Positions 1-5,718 of a DNA stretch of 9,833 nt are shown piece after piece. A program made the translations under genes and the position numbers. Below the pieces are notes generated by a model, which worked only from the letters and a program-made list of their open reading frames with translations, was not told the origin of the DNA and ran no database searches. The number at the start of each line of letters is the position of its first letter. Position 1 is the stretch's first letter. The stretch spans positions 1 through 9,833 of the forward strand of contig CAZYJG010000055.1 in the NCBI GenBank assembly GCA_964647745.1. Direction: 5' to 3'. Source of the DNA: Thiopontia sp964647745 (GTDB taxonomy: Bacteria > Pseudomonadota > Gammaproteobacteria > GCF-002020875).

Positions 1-303
1 CTGATGAAGCAGGCACAGAAAATGCAGGAAGATATGCAGAAGGCGCAGGAGGAGCTCGCCTCCAGAGAGGTTGAGGGGCAGTCTGGTGGAGGCCTGGTAA
101 AGGTGGTCATGACGGGGCGCCATGAGATTCGCAGGGTACAGATAGATGACTCCCTGGTGGGTGATGACAAGGATATGCTGGAGGATCTGGTTGCTGCAGC
201 AGTCAATGATGCGGTTCACAAGGTGGAGGCGAGCAGCAAGGAGATGATGTCCGGAATGACTGCAGGACTCAATCTTCCTGGCGGAATGAAGCTCCCGTTC
301 TGA
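1..303 (+). CDS. ybaB: YbaB/EbfC-family nucleoid-associated protein, 5' partial
   Basis: Small DNA-binding protein of the YbaB/EbfC family; members are dimers that bind DNA and associate with the nucleoid, and the gene is commonly found between dnaX and recR. About 100 residues are visible, starting with an in-frame Leu codon at base 1 followed by MKQAQKMQEDMQKAQEEL, a charged N-terminal helix. Then come the family core GGGLVKVVMTG, the DDKDMLEDLVAAAVNDA helix and the usual C-terminal ending LNLPGGMKLPF. E. coli YbaB has about ten residues before the equivalent LMKQAQ, so the real start lies just upstream of the window and the ATG at base 4 is internal. The stop is 9 bp before recR, so the two genes are probably co-transcribed and translationally coupled. 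Family assignment is very secure; the precise cellular role of YbaB is less so. Confidence 0.95.
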   Translation: MMKQAQKMQEDMQKAQEELASREVEGQSGGGLVKVVMTGRHEIRRVQIDDSLVGDDKDMLEDLVAAAVNDAVHKVEASSKEMMSGMTAGLNLPGGMKLPF

Positions 304-312
304 CCGCCTTTC

Positions 313-900
313 ATGTCGCTGATTGATGAGTTGATCGATTCGCTCCGCTGTCTTCCGGGGGTGGGGCCAAAATCGGCACAGCGGATGGCCTACCATCTGC
401 TGGAGCGTGACCGGGATGGGGGGCGAAGGGTCGCACAGGCCATCTCGGCGGCTGTTGAGCAGGTGGGGCGTTGCCGCAGCTGCCGTACCCTGAGTGAGAG
501 CGATCTCTGTACACAGTGTGCAGATCCAAAAAGGGATGATTCACTGCTCTGCATTGTTGAGGGGCCGATGGATCTGCTGGCACTGGAGCAGACGGCGAGC
601 TATCGCGGGCGCTACTTTGTGCTGATGGGTCACCTCTCGCCACTGGATGGGATCGGTCCTGCTGAATTGGGGCTCGACAGATTGGAGCAGCGTCTCGCCG
701 AAGGGGTAGTTCGGGAGGTGGTGCTGGCAACCAACCCCACCGTTGAGGGGGAGGCAACGGCCCACTTTATCAGCGAGATGGCACGCTCAAAGGGGGTTCG
801 TACCACACGGATCGCCCATGGTATCCCGCTGGGCGGTGAGCTGGAGTATGTGGATAGCGGCACCCTGGGCCATGCAATGGCCGGGCGCCAGGATTACTGA
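313..900 (+). CDS. recR: Recombination mediator protein RecR
   Basis: RecR acts with RecF/RecO to load RecA on single-stranded DNA gaps covered by SSB. The 195-aa product is close to the E. coli length (201). In order it shows a helix-hairpin-helix segment (about 10-26, LRCLPGVGPKSAQRMA), a four-cysteine zinc finger (C54, C57, C66, C69) and a Toprim domain (about 79-175) with VEGPMDL, GHLSPLDGIGP and ATNPTVEGEATA. It ends with the RIAHGIPLGGELEYVD segment typical of RecR. The ATG follows the ybaB stop by 9 bp without a strong Shine-Dalgarno, which fits coupling to ybaB. Its 3' end overlaps the convergent rsgA by 7 bp, and a short hairpin with a T run follows directly. No key residue is missing. 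Confidence 0.98.
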   Translation: MSLIDELIDSLRCLPGVGPKSAQRMAYHLLERDRDGGRRVAQAISAAVEQVGRCRSCRTLSESDLCTQCADPKRDDSLLCIVEGPMDLLALEQTASYRGRYFVLMGHLSPLDGIGPAELGLDRLEQRLAEGVVREVVLATNPTVEGEATAHFISEMARSKGVRTTRIAHGIPLGGELEYVDSGTLGHAMAGRQDY

Positions 901-1802
901 TCACCGATCAGTTTTCGATAGTTCTCGATCCTGACCGCAGGGATCTTCCCCTCGGCAACAGCAGCGGTTACCGCGCAGCCAGGCTCATCAAGATGGCGGC
1001 AGTTGCTGAAGCGGCAGTGACCGGCATACCGGTCAAACTCCCTGAAGCCATTTCGAATCGTCTCCTCATCCAGGTCCCACACCCCGAACTCGCGGATTCC
1101 CGGGGAGTCGATCAGTGATCCGCCACACTCCAACAGATAGAGTGTCGATACGCTGGTGGTGTGCTTCCCCTGCCCGATTCCATCCGATAGGGCGCCCACT
1201 GCAATCTCCTGTTCGGGAAGCAGCGCCTTGATGATGGAGGATTTTCCGGCTCCCGAGGGGCCGACCAGTACACTGCTTTTCCCACTCAGCCTCTGCTGCA
1301 GTGACTCAAGCCCTCCACTGCTCTTGGCACTGGTCCAGAGCAGTGGATGGCCCAGTTCCTCATAGTGGTGCAGCTGCTGCTCCCACTCTTTTCTCTCGTC
1401 ACTACTCAGAAGATCACTCTTGTTGATGGCCAGGAGTGAGGGGAGGGGAATGGATTCAGCGGCAATCAGAATGCGGTCAATCTGGAGAAGGTCGATGCCG
1501 GGTTGTGGGGCAGTGACGATGATGATCTGGTCAATGTTGGCTGCAATGGGCTTTCTGCGCCGGTTGAATGGATCTGGTCGGCTGAGCAGGCTTTTGCGTT
1601 CCAGGAGCCCGGTAATGACCCCCTCACTGTTTCCTGCCGGCTCCCACAGAACCCGGTCTCCTACAGCAAGTGGTGGCAGCTTGCTGCGCTGTGCGCAGCG
1701 TATGGGGGTGGATGGGTCGGTTTTCCGGTTATTGTCGGGTTGAACAATCAGGCGGTCGCCACGGCGGGTGATGATCTGCCCCTGCAGTGGCTCAGGCTGC
1801 AT
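894..1802 (-). CDS. rsgA: Ribosome small subunit-dependent GTPase A (RsgA)
   Basis: RsgA is a circularly permuted GTPase that acts in late 30S subunit maturation, with GTP hydrolysis stimulated by the ribosome. The 302-aa protein has an N-terminal OB-fold-like part (about 1-75), then the motifs in permuted order: G4 NKSD (127-130), G5 SAK (158-160), G1 GPSGAGKSS (181-189), G2 region GKHTTS (212-217) and G3 DSPG (232-235). The C-terminal zinc-binding domain carries C263, C268, H270 and C276. It is about 50 residues shorter than E. coli RsgA (about 350), mostly at the N-terminus, within the range for the family. The ATG lies 4 bp after the stop of the cytochrome c gene, with no obvious Shine-Dalgarno, suggesting coupled translation. 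The 3' end overlaps recR by 7 bp. Confidence 0.97.
   Translation of the reverse strand: MQPEPLQGQIITRRGDRLIVQPDNNRKTDPSTPIRCAQRSKLPPLAVGDRVLWEPAGNSEGVITGLLERKSLLSRPDPFNRRRKPIAANIDQIIIVTAPQPGIDLLQIDRILIAAESIPLPSLLAINKSDLLSSDERKEWEQQLHHYEELGHPLLWTSAKSSGGLESLQQRLSGKSSVLVGPSGAGKSSIIKALLPEQEIAVGALSDGIGQGKHTTSVSTLYLLECGGSLIDSPGIREFGVWDLDEETIRNGFREFDRYAGHCRFSNCRHLDEPGCAVTAAVAEGKIPAVRIENYRKLIGDQ
896..915 (+). terminator. Possible weak intrinsic terminator of the ybaB-recR operon
   Basis: Directly at the recR stop codon there is an inverted repeat, ACTGATC (896-902), a 3-nt loop ACC, then GATCAGT (906-912), followed by T residues to 915. The 7-bp stem plus four T residues has the form of a small Rho-independent terminator for recR. 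The stem is only moderately GC-rich, so it may be weak. It lies within the last codons of the convergent rsgA; on the other strand no T run follows, so it would act in one direction only. Confidence 0.35.
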
Positions 1803-1806
1803 CGAA

Positions 1807-2112
1807 CTATTCGGTGAAGTGGTAGAAGGCCTTGTTCATGTATTCGATGACATCATCCTGATCCTCAGGAAACCACTCTGCACCTGCACCGGTCATGGTG
1901 ATACACATGCTGACCTGTCGCTTGAGATCAAAGAATGACTCCAGTTTTCGCTCCTCACGGGTATAGACATCCGTACCGTGGCAGCGCAGGCACTCGGCAT
2001 CATGCAGCTCTTTTCCGTTCTCCGGATCGGCAAGGGCGCTGCCTGGGAGCAGCAGGGTGAACAGTATGGCGGAAATCAGCTTTTCTCTATGGGTCATGAT
2101 TGAGGTATCCAT
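1807..2112 (-). CDS. Small periplasmic monohaem cytochrome c
   Basis: A 101-aa secreted c-type cytochrome. A single haem attachment site CLRCH is seen at 41-45. A Sec signal peptide precedes it: basic THREK, hydrophobic LISAILFTLLLPGS, then ALA before Asp29, a good signal peptidase site. The mature protein would be about 73 residues, small for a class I cytochrome. Several Met residues (M69, M73, M92) could be the distal haem ligand; which one cannot be told from sequence. A third cysteine (C70) lies outside the haem motif. The second in-frame Met (M6, start at 2097) would give a more typical signal peptide, and neither start has a clear Shine-Dalgarno. It sits 25 bp after the M48 peptidase gene and 4 bp before rsgA, so it probably belongs to one minus-strand operon. 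The redox partner is unknown. Confidence 0.85.
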   Translation of the reverse strand: MDTSIMTHREKLISAILFTLLLPGSALADPENGKELHDAECLRCHGTDVYTREERKLESFFDLKRQVSMCITMTGAGAEWFPEDQDDVIEYMNKAFYHFTE

Positions 2113-2116
2113 TATT

Positions 2117-2132
2117 GATCATTTCGTTGATC
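2117..2132. repeat. Short inverted repeat before the cytochrome c start
   Basis: GATCA (2117-2121) and TGATC (2128-2132) form a perfect 5-bp inverted repeat with a 6-nt spacer. It fills most of the 25-bp gap between the M48 peptidase stop and the cytochrome c ATG. In mRNA it would fold over the place where a ribosome binding site should be. It could modulate translation of the cytochrome or be an operator, but its short length means chance is a real possibility. Confidence 0.3.
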
Positions 2133-2137
2133 GTTCT

Positions 2138-3430
2138 CTAGAGTTTAACTGTTTTACCTTCAAGATGTGCAATTCTCACCGGCGCCGGGGGGTGGGAGTC
2201 ATGGTAGGCGGAGTAGAGGTGATCGGGGGTGACGGTTGAGGCATTTTCCCGATAGAGTGCAACCAGGGCACTGATCAGACTGCTGGCGCGGGCATGTTCT
2301 GCGGCAAAGTCATCCGCCTCGAACTCATGCCGTCTGGAGTAGGCGGCCATCATGGGCTGGATCCAGAAGGTGAATGCCGGAGAGGCAGCAAGAAAGAGGA
2401 GCAGTGCGGCATGGTCCGATTGAGTAGTGACCCCCAGCCCCAGGTAGAACCAGAGCTGCTCAATCAGCCACCCCAGGATGGCAAGTGCTGTAAGTGAGAT
2501 CAGGGCGGTCAGCAGCAGCCGCTTCTTGATGTGGTTGTTCCTGAAGTGCCCCAGCTCATGCGCCAGAACAGCCAGTATCTCATCGTCATCCAGGGTCTCG
2601 AGCAGGGTGTCGTAGAAGACGATCCTTCTCTTCTTTCCGAGGCCTGTGAAGTAGGCGTTGCCGTGTCCGGAGCGCTTGGAGCCATCCATGACAAAGATTC
2701 CGTCACAGTCGAACCCGGCACCCTGTAGCAGGTTTTCAATCTTCTCCCTGAGGTTCTCATTTTCCAGTGGGGTGAATTTGTTGAAGAGGGGGGCCAGAAA
2801 GGTGGGCCAGGCCCAGATCATCAGCAGGGTGAATGCGATCCAGACACCCCAGACCTTGAGCCACCACCAGGCAGTTGCCTCACCCATCAGCCAGAGAATC
2901 AGCAACAGAAGCGGGATACCGATAATCAGTGACAACAGCAGCTGTTTGATGAGGTCGGTCACAAAGGTGGAGATTGTGGTGCGGTTGAATCCGAATCTCG
3001 ACTCCAGGGTGAAGGTGTTGTAGATCGAGAAGGGAAGGGCGAGTATTCCGCTGACAATGAAGAAGGAGAGCATGAAACCGGTGCCGAGGTAGAGGGGGTT
3101 GGCAGTGAGACCACGCCACATCTGATCGAGCCACTCAAGGCCTCCACCCAGAGTCCAGCCGATGAGGAGCAGTGTCCCATAGAGAAGCTCCAGCTGTCCC
3201 AGCCGCTGTTTGGCCGTTGTGTAGTCTGCCGCCTTCTGGTGTTTCTCCAGGGGTAGTGTGTCGCTGAAGTGCTCTGGAACCGCGGCACGATGGAGTTGAA
3301 CGGAGCTGATCTGGCGTCTGGATAGCCACAACTCAAGCAGCAGATGGGTAACAACCATCAGCAGAAAAAGGGTGGAAAAAAGTTGAGCGGTCTCCAATAT
3401 CGGCTCCTCGCTATTGTGTAATAATTCCAT
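2138..3430 (-). CDS. M48 family (STE24/CAAX-prenyl-protease-like) membrane metallopeptidase
   Basis: Integral-membrane zinc metalloprotease of peptidase family M48, subfamily resembling STE24; bacterial members are thought to act in membrane-protein quality control, with substrates mostly unknown. The 430-aa product has hydrophobic segments near 15-35, 82-97, 115-136, 163-182, 186-209, 305-330 and 340-360. It also has the N-terminal STE24 signature TLESRFGFNRTT (141-152), the zinc motif HELGH (291-295), and the downstream EFEAD (369-373), whose first Glu is the expected third zinc ligand. The conserved NAYFTGLGKKRRIVFYDTLL and C-terminal HPPAPVRI segments are present. The ATG at 3430 has no Shine-Dalgarno; a TTG at 3397, preceded by GAGGAG at 6-nt spacing, may be the true start (419 aa). 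It diverges from orn and leads the cytochrome c and rsgA genes. Confidence 0.93.
   Translation of the reverse strand: MELLHNSEEPILETAQLFSTLFLLMVVTHLLLELWLSRRQISSVQLHRAAVPEHFSDTLPLEKHQKAADYTTAKQRLGQLELLYGTLLLIGWTLGGGLEWLDQMWRGLTANPLYLGTGFMLSFFIVSGILALPFSIYNTFTLESRFGFNRTTISTFVTDLIKQLLLSLIIGIPLLLLILWLMGEATAWWWLKVWGVWIAFTLLMIWAWPTFLAPLFNKFTPLENENLREKIENLLQGAGFDCDGIFVMDGSKRSGHGNAYFTGLGKKRRIVFYDTLLETLDDDEILAVLAHELGHFRNNHIKKRLLLTALISLTALAILGWLIEQLWFYLGLGVTTQSDHAALLLFLAASPAFTFWIQPMMAAYSRRHEFEADDFAAEHARASSLISALVALYRENASTVTPDHLYSAYHDSHPPAPVRIAHLEGKTVKL
3404..3409 (-). promoter_or_regulatory. Candidate ribosome binding site for a TTG start of the M48 peptidase
   Basis: GAGGAG on the minus strand lies 6 nt before an in-frame TTG (3397-3395). 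The annotated ATG at 3430 has only TCCTCTGTACAATGA in front of it, with no purine-rich element. Starting at the TTG removes 11 mostly polar residues and places the first membrane segment close to the N-terminus. Confidence 0.45.
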
Positions 3431-3460
3431 TCATTGTACAGAGGATAAGAGAAAGAGACC

Positions 3461-4042
3461 ATGGAGAAGAGGGAGACTACCGATAGTGGAAGCAGTTCGC
3501 AGTCAGCGGATGAGAACCTGATCTGGGTCGATCTGGAGATGACCGGACTGAGGCCCGAGAGTGACTCCATTATCGAGATTGCAACCATTGTGACCAGTGC
3601 CGACCTTGAGGTTCTGGCCGAGGGTCCGGTCTTTGCCATTGCCCAGTCGGAAGAGACCATTTCCGGAATGGATGAGTGGAATACCAAAACGCATGGCGAG
3701 TCCGGGCTGATTCGTCGCATCCGTGAGGAGGGGGTCTCAGTGAGAGAGGCGGAGCTCAGGACACTCGATTTTCTGCGCCAGCATGTCCCGGAGGGGAAGT
3801 CCCCGATGTGTGGTAACAGCATCTGTCAGGACCGTCGTTTCATGGCGCGTGAGATGCCGGAGCTGATGGACTACTTCCACTACCGCAACCTGGATGTCAG
3901 CACCCTCAAGGAGTTGGCCAAGCGGTGGAAGCCGGGGATTCTGGAGCAGTTCGAGAAGCATGGTGCCCATACGGCGCTGGCCGATATCCGTGAATCCATC
4001 GAGGAGATGCGCTTTTACCGGCACCACTTTATTCTGGATTGA
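3461..4042 (+). CDS. orn: Oligoribonuclease (Orn)
   Basis: 3'-5' exoribonuclease of the DEDDh family that degrades very short RNA (especially dinucleotides such as pGpG) to mononucleotides; essential in many gammaproteobacteria. The 193-aa product keeps all five catalytic positions: D24 and E26 in LIWVDLEMTGL, D124 in GNSICQDRRF, and H170 and D175 in the HxAxxD motif (HTALAD). Conserved LDVSTLKELAKRWKP is also present. Relative to E. coli (181 aa) there is a Ser/Asp/Glu-rich N-terminal extension of about 12 residues. No other ATG or GTG lies between the chosen ATG and the conserved core, so this start is favoured; a purine-rich stretch (AGGATAAGAGAAAGAG) precedes it. It diverges from the M48 gene with 30 bp between starts and overlaps queG tail-to-tail by 14 bp. 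Confidence 0.98.
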   Translation: MEKRETTDSGSSSQSADENLIWVDLEMTGLRPESDSIIEIATIVTSADLEVLAEGPVFAIAQSEETISGMDEWNTKTHGESGLIRRIREEGVSVREAELRTLDFLRQHVPEGKSPMCGNSICQDRRFMAREMPELMDYFHYRNLDVSTLKELAKRWKPGILEQFEKHGAHTALADIRESIEEMRFYRHHFILD

Positions 4043-5102
4043 TCGACCCCTGCTGTTCCAGGGCCCACTGGATATGCTCCCTGACCATCTCCGAGGGGTG
4101 ATCTGTTCTCGAATTGAGTGCTGAGATTGCCTGTTGCCTGAATCCCGGATCACTGCAGTTGCCCAGGGCAACAGCGATGTTGCGCAGCCACCGCTCATGC
4201 CCGATACGACGTATGGGGGAGCCCTCCATTGTGCTGAGAAACTGCTCCTCACTCCAGCGGAACAGCCGCACAAGTTCTGGGGTGTCGAGGTGGTGACGGA
4301 TCCGGAAGTCCGGTTCCAGACTGGGCGTTGCAAAACGGTTCCATGGGCAGACCAGCTGGCAGTCATCACAGCCATAGATGCGGTTCCCCACTGCCTTGCG
4401 AAACTCGGTCGGAATGGCTCCATGAAGTTCAATGGTCAGGTAGGAGATGCAGCGTCTGGCATCCACCCGGTAGGGGGCAACAATGGCATCGGTCGGGCAG
4501 GCGGTGATGCAGGCATCACAGGTTCCGCAGTGGTTTGTGGCGGGGGGATCAGGTTCCAGGGGGAGATCGGTGTAGATCTCTCCAAGAAAAAACCAGGAGC
4601 CGCTCCCCTTGTGGATCAGGTTGCTGTGTTTTCCGATCCAGCCAACCCCGCTGTTCTCTGCGATCCCTTTCTCCATTACCGGTGCACTGTCGACAAAGAG
4701 GCGGTGGCCAAAGGGGCCGATCCGGTTTTCAATCTGCCCCACGAGGTGGGAGAGACGGCTTCGCATCACCTTGTGGTAGTCCCTGCCCAGGGCATAGCGT
4801 GAGATGAACCCTCTCTCCGGCTGCCCCAGGATCTCCCAGGAATCTGCTGCCCCGGGAGGAAGGTACTCCATGCGGAAAGAGAGCAGGGAGCGTGTCCCCG
4901 GAACCAGCTCCTCGGGACGGCTCCGCTTGGTGCCGTGCCGGACCATGTACTTCATCTCCCCGTGGAATCCAAGTGCAGCCCACTGTTGTAGTTCCTGTTC
5001 ATGGCTCTCCAGGTTGCAGTGGGTAACCCCGAACCCCTGGAGCCCGAGTTCGGCAGACCACTGCCTGATCTCTCTCTTCAGCTGCTCGGGGGGGATGTCC
5101 AT
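4029..5102 (-). CDS. queG: Epoxyqueuosine reductase (QueG)
   Basis: QueG uses cobalamin and two [4Fe-4S] clusters to reduce epoxyqueuosine to queuosine in the wobble position of GUN-anticodon tRNAs, the final step of queuosine synthesis. The 357-aa protein has a cobalamin-binding N-terminal region with RYALGRDYHKVMRSRL (102-117), and the presumed proton-donor Asp in VDSAPVMEK (D138). Ferredoxin-like cysteines follow: C192, C195, C198, C202, then C218, then C245, C248, C252, all eight expected for two clusters. A HEAT-like C-terminal part starts at about 297 (PIRRIGHERWLRNIAVALGN). The length is slightly below E. coli QueG (379). There is no Shine-Dalgarno before the ATG, and a promoter-like sequence sits just upstream, so the message may be nearly leaderless. 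It converges on orn with a 14-bp overlap and faces nnrD/tsaE. Confidence 0.98.
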   Translation of the reverse strand: MDIPPEQLKREIRQWSAELGLQGFGVTHCNLESHEQELQQWAALGFHGEMKYMVRHGTKRSRPEELVPGTRSLLSFRMEYLPPGAADSWEILGQPERGFISRYALGRDYHKVMRSRLSHLVGQIENRIGPFGHRLFVDSAPVMEKGIAENSGVGWIGKHSNLIHKGSGSWFFLGEIYTDLPLEPDPPATNHCGTCDACITACPTDAIVAPYRVDARRCISYLTIELHGAIPTEFRKAVGNRIYGCDDCQLVCPWNRFATPSLEPDFRIRHHLDTPELVRLFRWSEEQFLSTMEGSPIRRIGHERWLRNIAVALGNCSDPGFRQQAISALNSRTDHPSEMVREHIQWALEQQGSINPE

Positions 5103-5109
5103 GGAGGGC

Positions 5110-5138
5110 AGTATAGAAGGTGGCGGAGCGGATGGAAA
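5110..5138 (-). promoter_or_regulatory. Candidate sigma-70 promoter for queG
   Basis: On the minus strand, TTTCCA (5138-5133, four of six matches to the -35 consensus) is followed after 17 bp by TATACT (5115-5110, five of six matches to TATAAT). The expected transcription start would be within a few bases of the queG ATG at 5102, giving a leaderless or nearly leaderless transcript. This agrees with the absence of a Shine-Dalgarno sequence. Assigned by eye only. Confidence 0.35.
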
Positions 5139-5144
5139 TAACGC

Positions 5145-5174
5145 ATGACTGCCAATAGCTATGCAACTCTATAT
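5145..5174 (+). CDS. nnrD: Probable first ten codons of bifunctional NAD(P)H-hydrate repair enzyme, cut by gap
   Basis: An ATG at 5145 opens a frame MTANSYATLY that runs into the N run. A GGA lies 8 nt before the ATG. Many gammaproteobacterial NnrD/YjeF proteins begin with a short variable stretch ending in a hydrophobic residue plus Leu-Tyr, before the conserved A-x-QVR-x-LD segment. The gene normally lies divergent from queG and directly before tsaE, exactly here. NnrD combines epimerase and dehydratase domains that repair hydrated NAD(P)H and is about 490-500 aa, so nearly all of it would be missing. Only ten codons are visible, so this rests on synteny plus a weak N-terminal resemblance. 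The rival reading, in which tsaE itself starts at 5161, is described among the findings. Confidence 0.35.
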
Positions 5175-5274
5175 NNNNNNNNNNNNNNNNNNNNNNNNNN
5201 NNNNNNNNNNNNNNNNNNNNNNNNNNNNNNNNNNNNNNNNNNNNNNNNNNNNNNNNNNNNNNNNNNNNNNNNNN
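5175..5274. other. Assembly gap (100 N)
   Basis: Exactly 100 consecutive N, the usual placeholder for a scaffold gap of unknown length, so its size here should not be taken literally. It interrupts the 5' end of tsaE and the region where nnrD is expected. Confidence 0.99.
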
Positions 5275-5718
5275 ATTCCTGACGAGAGAGAGATGGAGCG
5301 GTTCGGAGCACGCTTTGCCGAGCTTGTGATTCCCCCTGCACTGCTCTTTCTCCAGGGGGATCTTGGGATGGGCAAGACCACATTTGCGCGTGGGTTCATC
5401 CTGCAGCTGGGCCATAGCGGCAATGTCAAGAGCCCAACCTATACGCTGGTAGAGCCCTATCATCTTGAGCGAGGAGTGCTCTACCATTTTGATCTCTACC
5501 GGCTCTGTGACCCTGAGGAGCTGGAGTTTATGGGGATCAGGGACTATCTGGACCACTCGATCCTGCTGGTGGAGTGGCCGGATCGTGGGGAGGGGATCCT
5601 CCCGCAGCCCGATTTTGTGCTCTCCTTTACCGAGTCGGGTGAGGGGCGCCGTGTTGAGTGCAGTGGGGATGAGCATCTGCTGGATTTGCTCAGCCGGAGG
5701 TGGCATGCAGATGGATAG
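5275..5718 (+). CDS. tsaE: tRNA N6-threonylcarbamoyladenosine biosynthesis ATPase TsaE, 5' partial
   Basis: TsaE is the small ATPase that works with TsaB and TsaD to make t6A at position 37 of ANN-decoding tRNAs. 147 residues are visible after the gap, beginning IPDEREMERFG, which aligns with LPDEQATLDLG near residue 8 of the 153-aa E. coli protein; only a few N-terminal residues are lost. Seen motifs: Walker A GDLGMGKTT (28-36 of the visible part), KSPTYTLVEPY (52-62), HFDLYRL with a conserved Asp (71-77), EELEFMGIRDY (81-91) and LVEWPDRG (98-105). The stop overlaps the amidase start by 8 bp, so translation is probably coupled. The reading frame running from ATG 5161 through the N run is formally open, but its length across the gap is arbitrary. 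Confidence 0.95.
   Translation: MPDEREMERFGARFAELVIPPALLFLQGDLGMGKTTFARGFILQLGHSGNVKSPTYTLVEPYHLERGVLYHFDLYRLCDPEELEFMGIRDYLDHSILLVEWPDRGEGILPQPDFVLSFTESGEGRRVECSGDEHLLDLLSRRWHADG
5696..5700 (+). promoter_or_regulatory. Ribosome binding site that decides the amidase start
   Basis: GGAGG lies inside the end of tsaE. It is 4 nt before an ATG at 5705 and 10 nt before an ATG at 5711, both in the amidase frame. Four nt is short for a full GGAGG, so 5711 is preferred; the two choices differ only by the residues MQ. Confidence 0.6.

Noticed and set aside
3968..3990. Apparent loss of a catalytic Asp in Orn (Ala at His+4)
   Set aside because: The DEDDh motif is HxAxxD, so the catalytic Asp is at His+5 (D175), which is present; the enzyme is complete.
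4048..4063. CCCTG-6 nt-CAGGG hairpin near the orn stop
   Set aside because: No T run follows on either strand and it is within queG codons, so it is not a credible terminator.
3737..4432. Minus-strand open frame of 231 aa across orn and queG
   Set aside because: It is a shadow of orn (opposite strand) and queG (another frame); no recognisable domain, and both real genes have full motif sets.
4134..4802. Plus-strand open frame of 222 aa opposite queG
   Set aside because: Mirror of the conserved QueG iron-sulfur and cobalamin regions; no start signal or family resemblance.
5465..5710. Upstream in-frame extension of the amidase frame, giving a 531-aa protein from 5465
   Set aside because: This part lies wholly over tsaE in another frame, reads as non-protein-like sequence, and would bury the Tat signal; the GGAGG site points to 5711.
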